From Parasulfuritortus sp049322515 (GTDB taxonomy: Bacteria; Pseudomonadota; Gammaproteobacteria; Burkholderiales; Thiobacillaceae), in assembly GCA_049322515.1 (NCBI GenBank), contig JBMOQW010000023.1, positions 1 through 58,807 of the forward strand: 58,807 bases of DNA, written 5' to 3'. Below the pieces are notes generated by a model. The model did no database searches and had not been told where the DNA came from. It saw nothing but the letters and a program-made list of their open reading frames with translations. Both the position numbers and the translations under genes were made by a program. Of the stretch, positions 26,206-33,810 are shown in pieces. Every line of letters begins with the position of its first letter. Positions within the stretch are counted from its first letter, which is position 1.

Positions 26206-27572
26206 GCTGTCTCCTGGCTTACCGACGTAGAGGGTACCGTGGCTGGCTCATGCTGTTCAGACCTGCGAACAAACTTGACCTGCCGACCTGCTTCGATGAC
26301 GAGGTTGGACGCGCCATTGCAGTGCTGACACACTGATGCGCGGTCCATGGCTAGAAATTGTTTCATCCGTGCACGTAAATCCGGGATCGCCAAATTGCGG
26401 ATATCCACATAGTCGTCCGGATAGTCCGGGATTTTGCCAATCAAGGTACCGTAAGCACTCCGGCTGCATTTGTACATACGGCCATCGAAAATATCGTTGG
26501 ACACGAAACAGCACGTGTCAAAGACGCGCTTCAGATCAGCGTCCAAATAGCCTCGATGCTCAAAACCACCAAAGTCAAACCACTGCAGGGTTTGGACGTA
26601 ACGGTGGCGGACACCCCGCGTCGCCAAATGGGTGAGGAACTGGTCCACACGACGCTGGAACTTGACCGGGATGTGGCTACCATAACCACTGATTTCGACG
26701 ATGACACGTGGACTGGCCAGCAGGTCAAATACCGCCTCGTCCTTCGGAATGACAGTGCCATTCGTAATCACTTGAACCACACCGACTTTTGGAAGACCGA
26801 GTATGCCCTCCAAGATGACTCGAATATCAGGGTGGAGCATGGATTCCCCCCCCACGATCACCAGCTTGTTCACCATGTCAACGGCCGAAAGCAACTTATT
26901 CAGATCAGCGAAGATGCGTTCTGGTGGGATATCCACGTTATTCGACGGCACATAGTGGTCACGCAGGTGGTTACAACCGATGCAGGTCAGCGTGCATTTG
27001 TTGGAAACCAGGACACCCGCGGAGGGCACCACCAGGTCGAGCCCGCCATCAACCGGCAAACCATGGGCGAAATGAGTCTGCACATAGCTGTCAAAAATGT
27101 CACAGCGGTGACGAATATCACTCACTACAGGGCAGATATGGCACGTCCCCAGATCGAATTCGAAACGACCACTCCGAAGTCGGGCAGCACATTCGCCGTG
27201 TAACAGGCGGTTGATGAAAGCTCGTTCCGCAATCACCTTGGGGTAGCCAGCTCTCTCCAGATCTTCCTTGATGCGTTCAGCGATGTTTTCCGCAAATACC
27301 GTGACGATCACGACAACGGCACTACGATCGGCCTCTGGCACAACATCAAAATCAGGCTTGCGCACAGGTGTGCCATCCAGTGCCGTACCAATGATTTCGG
27401 CCCGGATGTCCCAAAAACACTCTACCGACACCCCGAACCAGGCCAGGGCTTGTAGGACACGGCGTCCGATCTTGCCGGCGCCGTAGACCATCACACGACG
27501 ACCACGGATCGCTGCGAGATCAACCTCCTGTTCAAGGAGGAAGGGGGCGTCTGACTGCGCTTCAAGCTTCAT
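26202..27572 (-). CDS. Radical SAM protein with N-terminal Rossmann domain
   Basis: 456 residues from ATG 27572, the start with GGAG at 6 bases; an in-frame ATG at 27578 abuts that site and is less likely. N-terminal residues about 20-130 form a Rossmann-type module (VMVYGAGKIGRRVLQALAWFGVSVECFWD). The central radical SAM site is CTLTCIGC near residue 205. C-terminal cysteines (FDTCCFVSND, MYKCSRSAYG, VCQHCNGA) resemble a SPASM/twitch auxiliary cluster. The Rossmann module is also present on the FkbM protein of this cluster. Base composition is lower in GC than the flanking genes. Reaction unknown; a nucleotide-sugar or lipid-linked sugar substrate is plausible. Confidence 0.85.
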   Translation of the reverse strand: MKLEAQSDAPFLLEQEVDLAAIRGRRVMVYGAGKIGRRVLQALAWFGVSVECFWDIRAEIIGTALDGTPVRKPDFDVVPEADRSAVVVIVTVFAENIAERIKEDLERAGYPKVIAERAFINRLLHGECAARLRSGRFEFDLGTCHICPVVSDIRHRCDIFDSYVQTHFAHGLPVDGGLDLVVPSAGVLVSNKCTLTCIGCNHLRDHYVPSNNVDIPPERIFADLNKLLSAVDMVNKLVIVGGESMLHPDIRVILEGILGLPKVGVVQVITNGTVIPKDEAVFDLLASPRVIVEISGYGSHIPVKFQRRVDQFLTHLATRGVRHRYVQTLQWFDFGGFEHRGYLDADLKRVFDTCCFVSNDIFDGRMYKCSRSAYGTLIGKIPDYPDDYVDIRNLAIPDLRARMKQFLAMDRASVCQHCNGASNLVIEAGRQVKFVRRSEQHEPATVPSTSVSQETA

Positions 27573-28611
27573 CGTCATCTCCAGTCGAGCCTGGGTGAGG
27601 CAACGGGATGTACCCATCCGGCGGATCGTAACTGGACGACCGAGCCACCGGGGACATCATATTCAGAAGTAAGCGATACAGTTCGCCCGGGTCTTGGTCA
27701 GTTGATTCTGCACAGTAATGCATCGTCCGCCAGGTATGATCGGTGACAATCTCAGGATCAAAAACCGTGGCCAAAGACAGCAAGCGCCGCACCAAGGAGT
27801 AGTTGCCCTCCCGGAACACCCCGTGGCAGTAACGCAGCGTCAACGCCGCAACCCGTTTGACCGCCGCATCAAAATGGCTCACCAGGTAAGGGCGTTCCTT
27901 GGCCAAGCGGAACATTTCCGAAAGCGTCGCGTAGTACTCGATCATGTGATCAATGCGTCGGTTGTACTGGGCCGTCGTGCTCTCGCCATGGATCCGGTAA
28001 ATGCTCACCGGATCTCGGACATAGGCGACATCGGCTGCTAACGCACATTTGAACCAAAGCAAGCCATCCAGGTTAACGACGTGACCTAGATTGACACCAC
28101 CAACCTGCAGCAACAGGGAATGCCGAACCAGCACTTGGCATGGCAGGAAGGACATGAACATGAACACTTTCGCCTGACGCTCACCCGGGATCACGCAATC
28201 GGTGTGGTAGAAAGGTGTGATGCCATGAGCCACACCGCTCTCATCGGTCTCCAGGCGCTCCCCGACCGCCATGCCAACGGCGGGATGGCGCTCCAGCAAG
28301 GGCACCAGCCGGGAGGCAAAGCCAGGAAGCAGCTGATCGTCACTGTGTAGAATGACCACATACTTGCCACGGGCCAATTCGATGCAGCGGTTGGTGGCGG
28401 CCGGCTGACCTTGATTGGTCAGATTCCTGTAGAGGCGAATACGCTCAGCAAAACGCTCGGCGACTTCCAACGAATCATCCGTGGATGCATCGTCCACGAG
28501 GACCACTTCGACATTGGGCCAGGTCTGATCCAATGCACTGACCAGGCATGCCTCAAGGTAGCGGCCATTGTTGTAGTTCGGCACACAAACGCTCACCAGC
28601 GGCTGGATCAT
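27562..28611 (-). CDS. GT2-family glycosyltransferase
   Basis: 349 residues from ATG 28611, which has GAGGAGG at 7 bases; the nine extra codons upstream lack this. GT-A features: LVSVCVPNYNNGRYLEACLVSALDQTWPNVEVVLVDDASTDDS near the start, and KYVVILHSDDQLLPG with the acidic DD of the DxD type. After the catalytic domain is a helical C-terminal part of about 120 residues. It transfers one sugar from a nucleotide sugar. It overlaps the radical SAM start by 11 bases and lies 10 bases downstream of the reductase gene. Confidence 0.88.
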   Translation of the reverse strand: MIQPLVSVCVPNYNNGRYLEACLVSALDQTWPNVEVVLVDDASTDDSLEVAERFAERIRLYRNLTNQGQPAATNRCIELARGKYVVILHSDDQLLPGFASRLVPLLERHPAVGMAVGERLETDESGVAHGITPFYHTDCVIPGERQAKVFMFMSFLPCQVLVRHSLLLQVGGVNLGHVVNLDGLLWFKCALAADVAYVRDPVSIYRIHGESTTAQYNRRIDHMIEYYATLSEMFRLAKERPYLVSHFDAAVKRVAALTLRYCHGVFREGNYSLVRRLLSLATVFDPEIVTDHTWRTMHYCAESTDQDPGELYRLLLNMMSPVARSSSYDPPDGYIPLPHPGSTGDDDEA

Positions 28612-28621
28612 GGATGCCTCC

Positions 28622-29503
28622 TCAAGACCGCCGGACACGGCGCAGGCCTTCCAACAAGGTTATTTCCGATTGCCATCCGGGCAGAATGGTTCCGCTCTCC
28701 CAAGGCTGGAATACTTCACGCGCGCGGTACGGCCGCCCCCCCCAGCGCACCCGAACAGGCCGACTGGGATCAATGGCGACAAAGGCCGCGACCAGTTCCT
28801 TCAAGCTGATTGCCTGAGCTGAGGGTAACCGGTACACCTGCCGTGATCCGGCCGGCCATGTCACAACTTGCTCGCAAGCCATCGCGAAACCGCGAGCCAG
28901 ATCATCGACATGGACCATATGCAGTCGCTGTTCGCCGCCAGACATGACCAATTCATCGGCAGATTCGGCCGACCGCTTCAATAGATTGATCAGTTTGTTT
29001 CTTTCATCAACCTCGCCGTAACTGTCATACAAGTGCAGTTCCAACAGGCGCAGGCCGGCGGCATCTACGTAGTACTCCGCCAAAGTCGAAAATGCCTGCT
29101 TCGTCGCTGCATACAGGTTGACCGGGCAGTACTCTTGGTCACGATAGTGCTGCCAAGATGTGCCAGCGTAGACCAGAGCGCCGCAACCGGACTCACGCAT
29201 GGCATCAAGCAAGCAGGCACCGAACTCGATATTGGCTCGCACCAGGGGCAGCACATCCTTAGGTTGGTGTTCGGCAACGAATAGCCCGGCAAGATGGACC
29301 GTCACATCCGGCTTGAACGTCTCAAGCGCCTCAGCAACACCAGCATAATCCGGACCCACAAGCCAGGTCGGTATGTCCGCCAACACGGCGGGGAGATGAC
29401 TTCCACCTCGCACCACACCCCCGACATGGTGTCCCCGCCGACACAGTTCAGGAGCCAGATGGCGACCAAGAAAACCGGTCATGCCGGTGATGAGTATCCT
29501 CAT
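28622..29503 (-). CDS. NAD(P)-dependent epimerase/dehydratase family reductase (RfbJ/AscF-like)
   Basis: 293 residues of the extended short-chain dehydrogenase type. The nucleotide loop TGMTGFLGRHL and the catalytic YAATK are present. Its place right after the 3,5-epimerase-like gene and downstream of rfbF-rfbG-rfbH suggests it is the final 4-keto reductase of a CDP-3,6-dideoxyhexose pathway, like AscF (ascarylose) or RfbJ (abequose). The stereochemistry cannot be read from sequence. Start ATG 29503 overlaps the epimerase stop (ATGA). Local GC is clearly low: I counted 23 of 60 in 28981-29040. Confidence 0.8.
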   Translation of the reverse strand: MRILITGMTGFLGRHLAPELCRRGHHVGGVVRGGSHLPAVLADIPTWLVGPDYAGVAEALETFKPDVTVHLAGLFVAEHQPKDVLPLVRANIEFGACLLDAMRESGCGALVYAGTSWQHYRDQEYCPVNLYAATKQAFSTLAEYYVDAAGLRLLELHLYDSYGEVDERNKLINLLKRSAESADELVMSGGEQRLHMVHVDDLARGFAMACEQVVTWPAGSRQVYRLPSAQAISLKELVAAFVAIDPSRPVRVRWGGRPYRAREVFQPWESGTILPGWQSEITLLEGLRRVRRS

Positions 29504-30072
29504 TGCGTCACCGAATAAATGAACGGGGTGAGAAAATCATCGAAGGCCGGATGTCGAAGATCCCGCTCCGACAGGATGGGCCCATCGACCGCCCAGGGAA
29601 TCCCGGCCGAATCCCAACGGATGCCCGCGTCGTGCTCTGGGGAATGGGGGCTGGTCACCTTGTAGACCAAAGTGGCCGACTCGCTGAGGACACAAAAGCC
29701 ATGGGCCAGGCCACTGGGGATGTAGAGCATGTTGCCGCGCTCGGCGGATAGTTCGACCCAGGCATGGCAACCCCGGGTCGGGGAACCGGCCCGCAGGTCG
29801 ACCACCGCGTCCTGCACCTGGCCGGCCACGCAATAGACCAGCTTGGCATGGTCCATGGGCGGTCGCTGGAAGTGCAGACCGCGGATCACGCCCTTGCGGG
29901 ACACCGAGTAATACTCCTCGGCGAAATCGACGGCCAGGCCAAGGGCCAGAAAAGCCTCGCGCTGGAATACCTTGACGAACCGGCCCCGGTCATCCTGGTG
30001 AATGCGCGGCCGGAGTTCGACACAGCCCGGCAGGGGCGTGTCGATCCTGGTAAACAGGCTGGAACCAGTCAT
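29500..30072 (-). CDS. RmlC-like 3,5-epimerase (probable CDP-hexulose 5-epimerase, AscE-like)
   Basis: 190 residues from ATG 30072, overlapping the rfbH stop (ATGA); the frame is open upstream only as a shadow of rfbH. This is an RmlC cupin: the N-terminal block RPRIHQDDRGRFVKVFQREAF is followed by EEYYSVSRKGVIRGLHFQRPP with the catalytic His of the family, KLVYCVAGQVQDAVVDLR, and YIPSGLAHGF. There are no dTDP-rhamnose genes (rmlA, rmlB, rmlD) nearby. In the ascarylose pathway the homologous AscE epimerises C5 of CDP-4-keto-3,6-dideoxyglucose, which fits the neighbours here better. Confidence 0.85.
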   Translation of the reverse strand: MTGSSLFTRIDTPLPGCVELRPRIHQDDRGRFVKVFQREAFLALGLAVDFAEEYYSVSRKGVIRGLHFQRPPMDHAKLVYCVAGQVQDAVVDLRAGSPTRGCHAWVELSAERGNMLYIPSGLAHGFCVLSESATLVYKVTSPHSPEHDAGIRWDSAGIPWAVDGPILSERDLRHPAFDDFLTPFIYSVTQ

Positions 30073-31607
30073 CCGAAGTTGACCCCGAAGAAGGTCTCCA
30101 GCTTTTCCGCCAGGTAATCGAGCGATTCCCGGGCAAGCCCTGGATACAACCCCAGCCAGAAGGTCCGCTCGGTCACCCGATCGGTCTGTTCGAGGCGGCC
30201 GGCAACGCGATAGGCACGCCCTTGAAAATAGGGCTGTCGGGTCAGATTGCCGGCGAACAGTAGACGCGACCCGATCCGGTACTGGTCCAGGTAGCGCAGC
30301 AGGTCGATCCGGTCCACCGGTGCGTCGTCGCGCAAGGTGAGCGGAAAACCGAACCAGGACGGCTCCGAGCCCGGCGTCGCCTCTGGCAAGACCAGGAACT
30401 CGCTCAAGCTGGACAGCCGGGTGCGCAAATACGCGAAGTGGGCCCGCCGAGTGGCGATGAAACCTGGCAAGCGGTCCATCTGGGCCAATCCGACCGCGGC
30501 TTGCATATCGGTCATCTTGAGGTTGTAGCCGAGATGGGAGTAGACGTATTTGTGGTCGTAACCGGGCGGCAAGGTCCCGTGGCACTGGGAGAAGCGCCGG
30601 CCGCAGGTGTTGTCGCGTCCGGGCGGACACCAGCAATCCCGGCCCCAGTCCCGAACCGATTCGATCGCCCGGGCGAGTCGCGGGTCATCCGTGAACACCG
30701 CACCGCCCTCGCCCGTCGTGATGTGGTGGGCGGGATAGAAACTCAGGGTGCCGACATGACCGAAGGTGCCGACATGACGACCACGGTAGGTCGAGCCCAA
30801 GGCGTCGCAGCAGTCCTCCATCACCCACAGGTCATGCTTGCGTGCCACGGCCATGACCATGTCGAGATCGAACGGGTTGCCCAGCGTATGCGCCAGGACG
30901 ATCGCACGGGTGCGCGCCGACACGGCGGCCTCCAGCACGGTCGTATCGATGTTGTAGGTCGGCACCTGGATATCCACGAACACTGGCACCAGGCCATGCG
31001 TCAGGATCGGGTTCACCGTGGTCGGAAACCCGGCCGCCACGGTGATCACTTCGTCCCCCGGTTTCAGCGCCCGATCACCGAGCAAGGACGAGGTCAGGGC
31101 GGCGAAGGCGGCGAGGTTGGCGGAAGACCCGGAATTTACGGTCCGGACGTGTGCACGTCCCAGCCAGCGGGACAGCCGGGCCTCGAAGGCGTCATTGAAA
31201 CGTCCGGTGGTCAGCCAACCATCCAGCGAAGCCTCCACCAGGTTGAGCAATTCCGGACTGCCGATGACCTTGCCCGAGGGCGGCACCGGGTCGATCCCGG
31301 GCTGAAAGGCACGCGTCGAGAAGACCAGATCAGCGTAGGCCAAGGTTTCCCGTTTCACCCGTTGCCTAAGCAGCCTGGCCAGGGCGCCCGGTTCGAGGCG
31401 GCCGCAAGACTCGATCTGGCCTGGCCATTCGGCGACCTGCTCGAGATCGGCAGCCGCGGGTGCCTGGTCCGGGCGCTCCGACCAATCCTCCGGTGGCAAC
31501 GGCTCCCCCATCGACCCCAGGCGGATGGCCCGGTGGGCATCGATGCGAAGCCACCAAACGCCTTCCGGATCGCGGCCCACCTGGCCAGCAAGCATGGTGG
31601 CGTTCAT
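30069..31607 (-). CDS. rfbH: CDP-4-dehydro-6-deoxyglucose 3-dehydrase (E1, RfbH/DdhC/AscC)
   Basis: 512 residues from ATG 31607, overlapping the rfbG stop. A PMP-dependent aminotransferase-fold enzyme that removes the C3 hydroxyl of CDP-4-keto-6-deoxyglucose. The PLP-lysine is replaced by His in SFYPAHHITTGEGGA (about residue 292), the hallmark of this dehydrase. The [2Fe-2S] cysteine motif DCWCPPGRDNTCGRRF (about residue 330) is intact. C-terminal blocks (GYDHKYVYSHLGYNLKMTDMQAA; GSRLLFAGNLTRQPYF) match the family closely. It is about 75 residues longer than usual RfbH, all at the N terminus, with no recognised fold. Its normal electron donor, E3 (RfbI/AscD), is not encoded in the window. 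Confidence 0.95.
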   Translation of the reverse strand: MNATMLAGQVGRDPEGVWWLRIDAHRAIRLGSMGEPLPPEDWSERPDQAPAAADLEQVAEWPGQIESCGRLEPGALARLLRQRVKRETLAYADLVFSTRAFQPGIDPVPPSGKVIGSPELLNLVEASLDGWLTTGRFNDAFEARLSRWLGRAHVRTVNSGSSANLAAFAALTSSLLGDRALKPGDEVITVAAGFPTTVNPILTHGLVPVFVDIQVPTYNIDTTVLEAAVSARTRAIVLAHTLGNPFDLDMVMAVARKHDLWVMEDCCDALGSTYRGRHVGTFGHVGTLSFYPAHHITTGEGGAVFTDDPRLARAIESVRDWGRDCWCPPGRDNTCGRRFSQCHGTLPPGYDHKYVYSHLGYNLKMTDMQAAVGLAQMDRLPGFIATRRAHFAYLRTRLSSLSEFLVLPEATPGSEPSWFGFPLTLRDDAPVDRIDLLRYLDQYRIGSRLLFAGNLTRQPYFQGRAYRVAGRLEQTDRVTERTFWLGLYPGLARESLDYLAEKLETFFGVNFG

Positions 31608-32665
31608 GTGCTCTGGTAGTCCTCGATATCGACCTGACAACGACGCAACATATCCTCTCCACCCAGAAAGGCACGATGCCAGCCAACCACACGATCGAGT
31701 GCGACATCGAGCGACCATCGAGGTACCCAGCCCAATTCCCGGCGCGCCTTGCCACTGTCGAGATGCAGGAGGCCGGCTTCGTGCGGATGCGAACCGGCAT
31801 CACCGAACCACGTCGCGCCCGCGCCCCAGAACTGGGCCAGGCGATCGAGCAGGACACCGACCGGGACCATGTCATGGGCATCCGGACCAAAGTTCCAGGC
31901 CTCGGCGGCTTCGCCGCCATGAAGCCGCTCGGCGAGCATGAGGTAGCCGTGCAGGGGCTCCAGCACATGCTGCCACGGTCGCACCGCACCCGGATAACGC
32001 ACCTGTACTGGCCGCCCTTTTTCCCAGGCACGCAAGGCATCCGGCACCAACCGATCCTCGGCCCAGTCGCCACCGCCGATGACATTGCCTGCCCGGGCAC
32101 TGGCAACACTCACCCGATCGGTCAGGAAAGCGCTCCGCCAGGCCTGGGTCGCCAGTTCCGCGCAGGCCTTGCTTGCCGAATAGGGATCGTGCCCGCCGAG
32201 TGCATCGGTTTCGACGTAGGCGTTCCCCGATTCGCGATTCAAGTAGCACTTGTCGCTGGTGATCACCACCACGGCTCGCACCGAAGGGACCTGCCGCACC
32301 GCTTCGAGCAGATGGACCGTCCCCATGACATTGGTGGCAAAGGTATCCACCGGGGTTCGATAGCTTTCCCGGACCAGTGGCTGGGCCGCCAGATGAAACA
32401 CGATCTCCGGAGCGACACGGGCCATGACCTCGGTGAGTGCGTCCGGGTCCCGTACATCGGCCAGGGTGTGCGTGGCCAAGACAGTCTCGATGCGCGCCAC
32501 TTGGAACAAGGCCGGCTGGGTCGCAGGGGCCAAGGCATAGCCATGCACACGAGCATCGAGCATGGCCAGCCAGACTGCGAGCCATCCTCCCTTGAAACCG
32601 GTGTGCCCGGTCAAAAGCACCCGGCGGTCACGCCAGAATATCGGATTCAGTCCCAGCAGCGCCAA
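31604..32665 (-). CDS. rfbG: CDP-glucose 4,6-dehydratase
   Basis: 353 residues if read from TTG 32665. No ATG or GTG lies near the expected N terminus (NPIFWRDRRVLLTGHTGFKGGWLAVWL); TTG 32665 has GGAAGG 4 bases upstream and overlaps the end of rfbF by 19 bases, so it is my preferred start. Extended SDR fold: TGHTGFKGG nucleotide loop and catalytic YSASK. It converts CDP-glucose to CDP-4-keto-6-deoxyglucose. Length and motifs fit RfbG/AscB. Confidence 0.92.
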   Translation of the reverse strand: MALLGLNPIFWRDRRVLLTGHTGFKGGWLAVWLAMLDARVHGYALAPATQPALFQVARIETVLATHTLADVRDPDALTEVMARVAPEIVFHLAAQPLVRESYRTPVDTFATNVMGTVHLLEAVRQVPSVRAVVVITSDKCYLNRESGNAYVETDALGGHDPYSASKACAELATQAWRSAFLTDRVSVASARAGNVIGGGDWAEDRLVPDALRAWEKGRPVQVRYPGAVRPWQHVLEPLHGYLMLAERLHGGEAAEAWNFGPDAHDMVPVGVLLDRLAQFWGAGATWFGDAGSHPHEAGLLHLDSGKARRELGWVPRWSLDVALDRVVGWHRAFLGGEDMLRRCQVDIEDYQST

Positions 32666-33417
32666 GGGGCCTTCCCACCTTGCCAAAGATCCTCGAGCAA
32701 CAACCGGTCGCGCAGGGTATCCATGGCCTGCCAGAATCCGTAATGGACATACGCGCTTAACTGTTTGTCCGCGGCCAATCGTTTGAGCGGCTCCTGCTCC
32801 CACACGGTGGTGTCATCGTGCAGGTACTCGAATATCCCGGTCTCCAAAACAAAAAAGCCGCCATTGATCCAGCCCCCGTCGCCCAGCGGCTTTTCCTGGA
32901 ACGCGGTCACCCGGCCCGCCTCAAAATCCAACGCGCCATAGCGACCCGGAGGCTGAACGGCCGTGACCGTGGCCAGCCGGCCACCCTCGTGATGGGTCTT
33001 GATCAAGGCCGCCAAATTGACATCCGACACGCCGTCGCCGTAGGTGAAACAGAAGGTCTCGCCATCAAGATAATCCTTGACCCTCAGCAATCGACCGCCG
33101 GTCATGGTTTTCTCACCGGTATCCACCAGGGTCACCTTCCAAGGCTCGGCGTGCCGCTCGTGGACATGCATCCGGTTGTTGCGCATGTCGAAGGTGACAT
33201 CCGACATGTGCAGAAAATAGTTGGCGAAATATTCCTTGATGACGTAGCCCTTGTAGCCAAGACAGACAATGAAGTCATTGATGCCTTGGGTGGAATACAT
33301 CTTCATGATGTGCCAGATGATCGGCTTGCCACCCACTTCGATCATGGGCTTCGGCTTGAGGTGAGACTCTTCGCTGATGCGCGTTCCGTAACCGCCTGCC
33401 AGAATCACGCATTTCAC
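32647..33417 (-). CDS. rfbF: Glucose-1-phosphate cytidylyltransferase
   Basis: 256 residues, starting with GTG at 33417 with AGGAG 9 bases upstream. Nucleotidyltransferase signature MKCVILAGGYGTRISEESHLKPKPM, then GGKPIIWHIMKMYS, FCFTYGDGVSDV and the family block ALDFEAGRVTAFQEKPLGDGGWINGGFFV. It makes CDP-glucose from CTP and glucose-1-phosphate, the first committed step of CDP-dideoxyhexose synthesis. Transcription continues from flaF, with a 21-base gap. Confidence 0.96.
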   Translation of the reverse strand: MKCVILAGGYGTRISEESHLKPKPMIEVGGKPIIWHIMKMYSTQGINDFIVCLGYKGYVIKEYFANYFLHMSDVTFDMRNNRMHVHERHAEPWKVTLVDTGEKTMTGGRLLRVKDYLDGETFCFTYGDGVSDVNLAALIKTHHEGGRLATVTAVQPPGRYGALDFEAGRVTAFQEKPLGDGGWINGGFFVLETGIFEYLHDDTTVWEQEPLKRLAADKQLSAYVHYGFWQAMDTLRDRLLLEDLWQGGKAPWRCWD

Positions 33418-33438
33418 GGGTGCACGCTCCTGGCCGAC

Positions 33439-33810
33439 TCAGCTTCCCAGCAAGCCTGCTGCGAGGTTCTGATTGATGTTGATCAGAATGTCGAGCTTTT
33501 CCGGGGCTGGATAGGCCATCAAATCGAAGGTCCGCTTGTCGACAAAGACACTGAGCGACAGCAGATTGTTCTTGATCTCCACCGGCAAGGGGTTGTCTGG
33601 CGCGGAGATTTCCGCTTGGAAGAAGCTCCAGATCTGCTGGTTGTACTTCAGCGCCTGATCCAAGCGGGCTTCAAGATCCGGGCCATGCCAGTCGTTTTTC
33701 ACGGCGATCAACTGCTTCGCCGCCTTGTTCAGGATGGAAGCCTCGAGCTCCCGCCCAGACAGGGTCGCAGTCGCGACATCCTGATAGGCATCAAGCGGGT
33801 TCACTGACAT
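33439..33810 (-). CDS. flaF: Flagellar biosynthesis regulator FlaF
   Basis: 123 residues. Matches the FlaF family (YQDVATATLSGRELEASILNKAAKQL; LEARLDQALKYNQQIWSFFQAEI; NLLSLSVFVDKRTFDL). In Caulobacter FlaF is needed for flagellin synthesis and secretion and works opposite to FlbT. The start overlaps the end of flbT by 20 bases, giving a flbT-flaF pair. This pair is a hallmark of alphaproteobacteria and less common in betaproteobacteria. Confidence 0.9.
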   Translation of the reverse strand: MSVNPLDAYQDVATATLSGRELEASILNKAAKQLIAVKNDWHGPDLEARLDQALKYNQQIWSFFQAEISAPDNPLPVEIKNNLLSLSVFVDKRTFDLMAYPAPEKLDILININQNLAAGLLGS

